Origin: Clostridiales bacterium
GTDB lineage: Bacteria; Bacillota; Clostridia; Oscillospirales; Oscillospiraceae
Length of the DNA stretch: 29,287 nucleotides
Direction of reading: 5' to 3'
NCBI GenBank assembly: GCA_003525905.1
Contig: DQIA01000078.1
Span: forward strand, 510-29,796
The first letter of the stretch is position 1. Every line of letters starts with the position of its first letter. A program made the translations under genes and the position numbers. Below are positions 24,251-29,287 of this stretch, piece by piece. The notes beneath the pieces were generated by a model that searched no databases, was not told where the DNA came from, and saw only the letters and a list, made by a program, of their open reading frames with translations.

Positions 24251-24925
24251 TCACTTCCGCTTTTCGTTGTCATGATAAAGCCCGACAAGCATATCATAGC
24301 CGATCGTGAGGGATTCCCTTCTGCAGAACAGGCGGTATCCTTCCGGCAGCTCGTCCCCTTCTACCCAGAACAGCTGCACTAGCTCGTTTCCGTCCTCGGA
24401 GAAGTTGGAAAAATATGTACTGCCGCCCTCTATGGTCTGCGACGGAGGGCCGTAGTTGTCCTGATAACGATCTGAGGAGATCAGCTGAATGGCGAAGCCG
24501 TCTTTGAGCTTCAGCCCCTGAAGCTGCGTATAATGAACGTTCAGCTCCATATCGGCCTCAAAATTGGCATAGGCCATGTCATGGTTAATATCGAAGAATC
24601 GATAATATGTTCCGAAAAGTGACTTTTCTTCCACAGCCTGAATGTACTTATGGCCGAGCAGTTCAACATCGACTTCCATTGTCCGCACCTGCCGGTCCCC
24701 CAGCGTGACTTCGGAAACATTCTGATCAACGAACTGGAAATCGAGCCAGTACTCCGCATTGAGCTGATAGAAGAAATCCGCCACCGAAGCAAACTTATAG
24801 TTCGTGTACTCGCGAAACTCCTGATAATCCTGATAATACCCGCGCGCGGTAAACAGCAGAAAACCGATCCCGCCGAATAGCAGAGCGCGAAGCAGAGACC
24901 GTAAAATTCTTTTCCAGAATTTCAT
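24251..24925 (-). CDS. Hypothetical membrane-anchored protein
   Basis: This 224-residue protein has a basic N-terminus (MKFWKRILRSLLR) and one membrane helix at about 11-26 (ALLFGGIGFLLFTARG). An acidic, aromatic-rich extracytoplasmic domain follows. It has no lipobox and no known motif that I recognise. AAAGGAG lies 8 bases before the ATG. It starts 21 bases after the stop of its upstream neighbour, so they are probably co-transcribed. Confidence 0.78.
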   Translation of the reverse strand: MKFWKRILRSLLRALLFGGIGFLLFTARGYYQDYQEFREYTNYKFASVADFFYQLNAEYWLDFQFVDQNVSEVTLGDRQVRTMEVDVELLGHKYIQAVEEKSLFGTYYRFFDINHDMAYANFEADMELNVHYTQLQGLKLKDGFAIQLISSDRYQDNYGPPSQTIEGGSTYFSNFSEDGNELVQLFWVEGDELPEGYRLFCRRESLTIGYDMLVGLYHDNEKRK

Positions 24926-24946
24926 CTTTCTCTCTCCTTTGGTTTC

Positions 24947-25504
24947 TCATTTCTTCCACCATTCCTTCGGCTTGGGGTGGGCTTTCTTATAGTCGGCAAT
25001 AAAATCGTAGTCCAGCGGGCCATAATATTTCTCCACAAACCCCAAAAACCGCTCCGCGTGCTTTTCCGGATAACCGATCGAGAATATTCTTCCGCATAAC
25101 CATTCTGTATAGAAGATTTTCCTCTGTGCTTTGGGGATATATCCGCTTTCATCCGGGCGGTATATGTTCCCGCGCATGGTCGTAAATACCAACGAGGGCG
25201 GATCGCCGCGCGCTCCTGTCTGCACATAAACATTCATGACATCTTTCACATCGCTCCACGGCGTAACGCGGTAACATATCCCCCAGAATTTATGCCGGAT
25301 TCCCTGTTCCGTCAGGGTATAAGACTTTCCGGTCACAATTGTTAAGGCAACACTGCAACTGACAAGGAACAACGTGCAGACCACTAAATCGTACTCTTTT
25401 GCCTGAAAGCTATCAATAACGTATGTCGCCATATAAACTGTCGTTACAGGAAAAATAAATCCGGCAGCATTCGCGATCGTATATTTCTTATCATTCTTCT
25501 TCAT
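24947..25504 (-). CDS. Hypothetical membrane protein, possibly with a PH-like domain
   Basis: From the chosen ATG this is 185 residues. Two hydrophobic helices lie in the first 60 residues (about 13-32 and 41-59). Then comes a soluble part beginning YTLTEQGIRHKFWGICYRV and continuing through a TPWSDVKDV segment. That strand-turn pattern is reminiscent of bacterial PH-like domains, but I hold this loosely. The C-terminus is Lys/Pro/Trp-rich (AHPKPKEWWKK). An in-frame TTG ten codons upstream is an alternative start; neither has an ideally spaced ribosome site. Confidence 0.75.
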   Translation of the reverse strand: MKKNDKKYTIANAAGFIFPVTTVYMATYVIDSFQAKEYDLVVCTLFLVSCSVALTIVTGKSYTLTEQGIRHKFWGICYRVTPWSDVKDVMNVYVQTGARGDPPSLVFTTMRGNIYRPDESGYIPKAQRKIFYTEWLCGRIFSIGYPEKHAERFLGFVEKYYGPLDYDFIADYKKAHPKPKEWWKK

Positions 25505-25570
25505 TTCCGGTTTTTCCGCCCCTCTCCAATGCAAAAATCGCCGTGTCCAGCGAGGGGCACGGCGGCAGCA

Positions 25571-26017
25571 TTATGGCAGAATAAAGATCGCGATCACGGG
25601 AAGCATACGCAGGAAAAAGCGCAGATAGGCCACGCTCTTCTGCGTCGCCCAGGCATAGAACTGCGCGTCCAGATCGTCCGGTATATCCAGCACCCACGGA
25701 ATGGCGGCATAGGCCAGCGGCGCTGCCCCGCGCATGCACAGCAGGAACAGCGCAATGGACGGCAACGCGATCGATTTCGCCGGGGCGACCCCGACAGACG
25801 GCCAGAACCAGATGCCAAACAGCCAGAAATAGCCGAGGAATTCCGCCAGATCGTGCAGAATGAGCGCCCATTTCCGCGGGATGATGACGCGGCGGCACTT
25901 CATGCAGACATAGGGCGGGACCGGGTAGATCGTCTCCGTGCTGGTGGCCAGATAGCGCAGCCGCTCCCACGGCGTTTCGCCCGGAACGGGATAATGGGTC
26001 TCCTGATCGTCAAACAT
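25571..26017 (-). CDS. Hypothetical membrane protein with CxxC motif
   Basis: This 148-residue protein starts with a soluble segment that includes VCMKCRR (about residues 37-43), half of a zinc-ribbon. Three or four hydrophobic segments follow up to the C-terminus (VIAIFILP). I cannot place it in a family. It is the first gene after a strong minus-strand promoter at 26058-26086, 66 bases ahead of the next gene, so it likely leads the four-gene transcript. GGAGGA lies rather far (about 16 bases) before the ATG. Confidence 0.75.
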   Translation of the reverse strand: MFDDQETHYPVPGETPWERLRYLATSTETIYPVPPYVCMKCRRVIIPRKWALILHDLAEFLGYFWLFGIWFWPSVGVAPAKSIALPSIALFLLCMRGAAPLAYAAIPWVLDIPDDLDAQFYAWATQKSVAYLRFFLRMLPVIAIFILP

Positions 26018-26057
26018 CGCGTCCGTCTCTCTTCCTCCGCAGTCGGATCATAGTTCC

Positions 26058-26086
26058 ATATTAACAGGCAGGATTCCATTTGTCAA
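26058..26086 (-). promoter_or_regulatory. Promoter of the four-gene hypothetical cluster
   Basis: On the minus strand TTGACA (26086-26081), a 17-base spacer and TAATAT (26063-26058) form a near-consensus sigma-A promoter 41 bases before ATG 26017. Confidence 0.82.
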
Positions 26087-26139
26087 GGAATTTCCTGTAA
26101 AAATATTCAATTTTTGCGCAGCTGCCGCACGGCGCTCCC

Positions 26140-26577
26140 TCAGATCATGTAATTATTCGCATAGTGCGCCCGCTGCTGGTCAAGCAGGTCCTGGAGCGTG
26201 ATGCCGTCGAGGTATTCGTTGATGACACGGTTCAGCCCGCGCCAGACCGGCAGCGTGGCGCAGTCCTCGCTGCGGGGGCAGTCGGCCGGGTCCTGCGCCG
26301 CGCACGGAACGGGCGCAAGGTCCCCCTCCGTCAGGCGCAGGATGTCGCCGACGGTGTACTGCCGGGGCGGCTTTGACAGCATATAGCCGCCCTGATAGCC
26401 GCGATTTGTCTTCAGAAAGCCGGACTTGTTCAGGATCGGCACGATCTGCTCCAGATATTTCTTGGAGACCTCCTGCCGCTGGGCAATATCCTTGAGCGAA
26501 ATATACTCGCCGTTCTGGTGCTCCGCCAGATCGACCATCATTCTCAGCGCATAGCGCCCCTTTGTAGAGATCTTCAC
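26140..26577 (-). CDS. Rrf2 family transcriptional regulator
   Basis: This 145-residue DNA-binding protein belongs to the IscR/CymR/NsrR group. It opens with MKISTKGRYALRMMVDLA, has a winged helix with recognition region SLKDIAQRQEVSKKYLEQI (27-45), and the wing GFLKTNRGYQGGYML. Three cysteines in the usual cluster-binding region (Cys92, Cys100, Cys106) suggest an iron-sulfur cluster sensor, though the spacing (7 and 5 residues between) differs slightly from IscR. It starts with GTG, preceded by AAGGAG. It stands alone with its own promoter; the targets, iron-sulfur assembly or cysteine metabolism, cannot be told from this window. Confidence 0.94.
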   Translation of the reverse strand: MKISTKGRYALRMMVDLAEHQNGEYISLKDIAQRQEVSKKYLEQIVPILNKSGFLKTNRGYQGGYMLSKPPRQYTVGDILRLTEGDLAPVPCAAQDPADCPRSEDCATLPVWRGLNRVINEYLDGITLQDLLDQQRAHYANNYMI

Positions 26578-26627
26578 CGGGCCGCTCCTTCTCCGCAGCC
26601 GCGCTGCGGCTTATTCTTTTTTGTATC

Positions 26628-26656
26628 ATCATACCATAAATATGCCCGCTTTGCAA
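26628..26656 (-). promoter_or_regulatory. Promoter of the Rrf2 regulator gene
   Basis: On the minus strand TTGCAA (26656-26651), a 17-base spacer and TATGAT (26633-26628). A small palindrome, CCGCAGC-CGC-GCTGCGG, follows in the leader (26593-26609) and could be structural or an autoregulatory operator. Confidence 0.7.
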
Positions 26657-26665
26657 GAAAACGCC

Positions 26666-26914
26666 TCACTCCCCGCGATATTTCCGGCGCGTGGCCATGC
26701 CGCCGCGGATGTGGCGCTCCGCCTTGTTCTGCTCCATCACCGCCTTGACCTGCAGATAGAGCGCGCGGTTCCAGTGCGGCAGCCGCTCGGAGAGGTCCTT
26801 GTGGACCGTCGATTTGCTGACGCCGAAATGCCTCGCCGCGGCGCGGACGGTGGCGTGGGTCTCGATGATGTACACAGCCAACTCACAGGCTCTCTGCTCA
26901 ATGTTCTCCCTCAT
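26666..26914 (-). CDS. spoIIID: Sporulation transcriptional regulator SpoIIID
   Basis: This 82-residue DNA-binding protein acts in the mother cell during sporulation, activating and repressing sigma-E genes and helping sigma-K expression. The helix-turn-helix VRAAARHFGVSKSTVHKDLSE (spread over 23-43; core GVSKSTVHKDL) is nearly the Bacillus sequence, and the C-terminal RHIRGGMATRRKYR matches the family's basic DNA-contacting tail. AAGGGGG lies 8 bases before ATG 26914. A sigma-E-like -10 is present at 26947-26954. Its presence supports an endospore-forming lineage. Confidence 0.97.
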   Translation of the reverse strand: MRENIEQRACELAVYIIETHATVRAAARHFGVSKSTVHKDLSERLPHWNRALYLQVKAVMEQNKAERHIRGGMATRRKYRGE

Positions 26915-26946
26915 GTGCCTGACCCCCTTCGCTGTGCGTTCAGAAC

Positions 26947-26954
26947 ACTATATG
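26947..26954 (-). promoter_or_regulatory. Possible sigma-E -10 element for spoIIID
   Basis: On the minus strand CATATAGT matches the sigma-E -10 consensus CATACANT at all but one defined position. The candidate -35 (GGCGTTTC, about 14 bases upstream) matches poorly. spoIIID is a sigma-E gene in Bacillus, so the place is right, but the evidence is thin. Confidence 0.35.
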
Positions 26955-26978
26955 CATGGGGGACAGGCGAAACGCCAG

Positions 26979-27009
26979 AAAAATGCGGCGGACGCTGCCG
27001 TCCGCCGCA
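26979..27009 (-). terminator. Terminator of the DUF4417 protein gene
   Basis: On the minus strand TGCGGCGGAC (27009-27000) pairs with GTCCGCCGCA (26993-26984), followed by TTTTT. It lies 27 bases after the stop of the upstream gene. Confidence 0.9.
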
Positions 27010-27035
27010 AAGGATGCTGCAAATAGCCTGTCGGA

Positions 27036-28397
27036 TCAGATCGTGCGCTCCACAACGCGCACCTGCGTGATCACATCGCGCAGACGGTCCTCGCCGACCA
27101 TGTATTCCAGTGCTTCTTCCGCCGTTTCGCACACTTTTTCCGTTTCGGGGTGGCCGCACTGGTAGATCGTGATCTTGTGATCCGTTCCATATCGGATCAC
27201 ACCATACAGCACGCCCTTCCATTCAAATTCGATCTCCGCGCCCCAGCTCAGGCTGCGCTCGAAATCGCCGATCGACACAAAATTGTCGTTCCCCGCAAAG
27301 ATAATGTTACTATCATCCATTGCTAATAAGCTCCTATATTCTTTAAATTCTGGTGCGCCATCAGGATAATTAATCGGGGGGCCTAGAACTGGATGTCCAC
27401 CCGGATTATCCCAGTTAATCTCATGGTCGTGTGGGTTGGTATGTTTGTCGCCTCTATTATGAACTGTCTCATGTCTTTCCCGTTCAGCACGTCCATCACT
27501 ACCTATTTTAGTTCTGTAGGTATCTCCCTTTGTGGTAATTGTCGTTTTGATTTCACCTGGCTTTCCCAAAAATCTTTGATCCGTTGGCTTATTGGGATTT
27601 GGTCTCCAAGTTCCTCCGTAGACACTACCCATCCCTTTTTCTTCCGACACTACATAACCCTGTTTTAAAACAATCCCAGTGTTTTCAGGCAGCGGCAATT
27701 CACCGCTAATATACTTAACATATGGTGATAATTTATATTCCTTCCCTTGGTACTTCCAAGAGGAGAGTTCGTAGTCAACAAATACAATATTCCCTTCCAT
27801 TTCAGGAAATGGTGTATTATAACATATGATACGTTCTGGTTCAATTTGTCTTAGCATTTCACGGTAACCCGCCATAAAAAAATCCTTTTGATCGTTGTGG
27901 TTATCATGTTCTGATACCATATAGGTTGAAACTGCGACCGTGCTTCCTTTAGGAACACCCAAGAAACAGAATTCAAAAGTTTTCTCGTTTCCCCAACTTA
28001 TAGTCGGTACAACTCGCAACCCCTCATTAGACCAATATGCACCACACCAGCGATTTCGAAATGTATTATATAACTGTATGGTTGGGTTCATTTCAATATA
28101 CATACTGAAATCTGGGGACAAAACCGCCCGGTAGTTTTTCAGCCTTTCTAAATCTCGTGCAGCATCTTTCCATACTCGCTCAAACTTATAGTCATACAGA
28201 AAAAAATGCACCATGCGATCTCTATTCTTTTCATCGTCAGCTCTAGCTTTGTCAAAGCCGATTAGCATTAACTCCTGGAATTCCTTCTCTGAAAACGATG
28301 CTTTTGGGATAATCGGAATTTGGAATGGGCCGTCTCCATCAAACTGATTGCGCAATAAATTTTGGCTTGTCCTATATTGATAGTTTTGCTCTGTCAT
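27036..28397 (-). CDS. DUF4417 protein with additional C-terminal HDH-containing and WKG domains
   Basis: This 453-residue composite protein has an N-terminal DUF4417 domain at about residues 10-210 (VHFFLYDYKFERVW, LSPDFSMYIEMNP, FRNRWCGAYWSNEGL, VVPTISWGNEKTFEF). DUF4417 proteins are often carried by mobile elements. A middle part (about 270-355) is rich in charged and polar residues with TNPHDHEINW (His323-Asp-His325) and GPPINYPDGAPEF, a block I recall from clostridial phage-like proteins, function unknown. The last 94 residues (EIEFEWKGVLYGV, EALEYMVGEDRLRDVITQV) are GC-rich, whereas the rest is much more AT-rich than its neighbours. AAAGAGG lies 6 bases before ATG 28397. An internal ATG at 27320 has its own ribosome site. 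The function is unknown; acquisition by transfer is inferred. Confidence 0.88.
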   Translation of the reverse strand: MTEQNYQYRTSQNLLRNQFDGDGPFQIPIIPKASFSEKEFQELMLIGFDKARADDEKNRDRMVHFFLYDYKFERVWKDAARDLERLKNYRAVLSPDFSMYIEMNPTIQLYNTFRNRWCGAYWSNEGLRVVPTISWGNEKTFEFCFLGVPKGSTVAVSTYMVSEHDNHNDQKDFFMAGYREMLRQIEPERIICYNTPFPEMEGNIVFVDYELSSWKYQGKEYKLSPYVKYISGELPLPENTGIVLKQGYVVSEEKGMGSVYGGTWRPNPNKPTDQRFLGKPGEIKTTITTKGDTYRTKIGSDGRAERERHETVHNRGDKHTNPHDHEINWDNPGGHPVLGPPINYPDGAPEFKEYRSLLAMDDSNIIFAGNDNFVSIGDFERSLSWGAEIEFEWKGVLYGVIRYGTDHKITIYQCGHPETEKVCETAEEALEYMVGEDRLRDVITQVRVVERTI

Positions 28398-28480
28398 AAT
28401 ATACACCTCTTTACTTGTTTTGTCCATTTTATTCTACACTTTGCGTGCGAAAAAAATCGTCGAAATATGTTGAGAATATA

Positions 28481-28510
28481 AGAAAAGCTTCCCATTCAGG
28501 AAGCTTTTCT
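28481..28510 (-). terminator. Symmetric terminator after the spoVAC-type gene
   Basis: A 12-bp stem (AGAAAAGCTTCC at 28481-28492 with its complement at 28499-28510) around a 6-base loop. The flanks are T-rich on the minus strand, 3 bases after the spoVAC-type stop. There is no plus-strand gene here to terminate. Confidence 0.85.
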
Positions 28511-28512
28511 CC

Positions 28513-28950
28513 TTATATTACAGAGCAAATCCAATAGATCACGCCGTAGAGCACGCTTGCCGACAGGCCATAGACGATGACCGGCCCGGCGATGGTGAAC
28601 ATCTTCGCCGCCGTTCCCAGTACGAAGCCCTCCGTCTGGAACTCGATGGCCGGGGCCACGACGGCGTTGGCGAAGCCCGTGATGGGCACGAGCGTGCCCG
28701 CTCCGGCAAATTTTGCGATGTCGTCATAGACCGCAAAGCCCGTCAGGATGGCCGAGAGCAGCACAAGTGAGATGCTCACAGCCGCGCCCGCCGTCGTTTC
28801 GTCCAGCCCGAGCGCCTGATAGCCGTTCAGGAGCGCCTGCGCGATCGCGCAGATCAGCCCGCCGACCCAGAAGGCATTCAGCAGATTTTTCCCCGTTTTC
28901 GACCGGGGCGCCAGCGCGTCCACATAGCGGCCGTATTCCTCGTTTGTCAT
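28513..28950 (-). CDS. spoVAC: SpoVAC-type sporulation membrane protein
   Basis: This 145-residue membrane protein is similar to SpoVAC of Bacillus, a mechanosensitive-type channel part of the SpoVA apparatus that moves dipicolinic acid into and out of the spore. Family segments are FWVGGLICAIAQALLNGYQ, LLSAILTGFAVYDDIAKFAG, GAGTLVPITGFANAVVAPA and EFQTEGFVLGTAAKMF. ATG 28950 is chosen over one two codons earlier because GGAGGG lies 6 bases ahead. Other spoVA genes are not adjacent: the downstream neighbour is the DUF4417 gene, and to the right lies a repeat, so spoVAD/spoVAE would have to be elsewhere. It could be a stand-alone paralog. Confidence 0.88.
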   Translation of the reverse strand: MTNEEYGRYVDALAPRSKTGKNLLNAFWVGGLICAIAQALLNGYQALGLDETTAGAAVSISLVLLSAILTGFAVYDDIAKFAGAGTLVPITGFANAVVAPAIEFQTEGFVLGTAAKMFTIAGPVIVYGLSASVLYGVIYWICSVI

Positions 28951-29028
28951 GTGCATCCCTCCGCGTGTTTTATGCTAGTATACCGCACGGAGGACGTAGT
29001 ATACAGAAATTTGAAATGGAATGCGGAA

Positions 29029-29170
29029 GCTCCCGGATTTGTCATTGCGAGGAGGCGCAGCCGACGTGGCAATCTCGCAGTACCATGTTGAATAGCAGGT
29101 AGGCCTCGGCGAAAACGTAACCGACTGCAGGAGATTCCCACGTCGCTTCGCTCCTCGGAATGACAAATTT
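29029..29170 (+). repeat. Interspersed palindromic-ended repeat, copy 3
   Basis: The ends GCTCCCGGATTTGTCATT and AATGACAAATTTGGGAGC are complementary over about 18 bases with few mismatches, giving the clearest view of the terminal inverted repeat. The internal GTGGCAATCTCGC and ACGTCGCTTCGCTCCTCG blocks match copies 1 and 2, while the centre differs. There is no coding capacity. The stretch 29171-29287 to the window edge shows no gene or other recognisable feature, and 28951-29028 holds only the spoVAC upstream region. Confidence 0.8.
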
Positions 29171-29287
29171 GGGAGCCTTGCGCCAATGAATTTGTGCCTC
29201 AAATAATGCCAGCCTGCATGGCGATCACCGCCCGTAAAGGGCACGCCGCATCCGTAAGGCGGCAAAGCCGCCAACGGCTGCGCAGTG

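Overview
The window looks like chromosome from a GC-rich, spore-forming, monoderm Clostridia, most likely Oscillospiraceae. The reasons are the 16S 5' end, Firmicutes-type promoters and ribosome binding sites, three-repeat SLH surface anchors, lipoprotein ABC-binding proteins, and two sporulation genes (spoIIID and a spoVAC-type gene). The family assignment is inference from recalled sequence style, not a database match.

Layout. 1-265 is the 5' end of a 16S rRNA gene on the minus strand with its promoter near 531-559. Diverging from it (781-5853, plus) is a BMP-type (nucleoside-type) ABC importer: lipoprotein, double ATPase, two permeases, closed by a strong terminator. 9202-5951 (minus) is trpS followed by a WecA/TagO-type phosphoglycosyltransferase and wecB, which make and start a teichoic-acid or secondary wall polymer linkage unit. 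An IS481/IS1202-like insertion sequence (9342-10392), bounded by a perfect 26-bp target duplication, sits between the trpS promoter and a tRNA-Val(GAC) gene.

19761-10644 (minus) is the most interesting part. It is a tightly coupled seven-gene operon: FecB/BtuF-like lipoprotein, an extracellular protein held by a C-terminal membrane helix, a MotA/TolQ/ExbB channel protein, a DUF2149 protein with an ExbD-like Asp-containing helix, a FecCD-type permease, a FecE-type ATPase, and a 1272-residue GLUG-repeat protein with SLH anchors. An apparent ExbB/ExbD-type motor co-encoded with an iron/heme/corrinoid-type importer and surface proteins in a cell without an outer membrane suggests an uncommon surface-to-membrane uptake system. 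The extracellular domain of the membrane-anchored protein recurs twice in a separate SLH protein at 21698-23593, so the two loci probably belong to one system.

20063-21530 holds composite interspersed repeats flanking a small metallophosphoesterase gene; a third copy is at 29029-29170. 23662-26017 (minus) is a cluster of four unrecognised small, mostly membrane, proteins behind a strong promoter. 26140-28950 (minus) holds an Rrf2 regulator, spoIIID, an AT-rich composite DUF4417 protein that looks horizontally acquired, and a spoVAC-type gene. The last 120 bases hold no gene that I can see.
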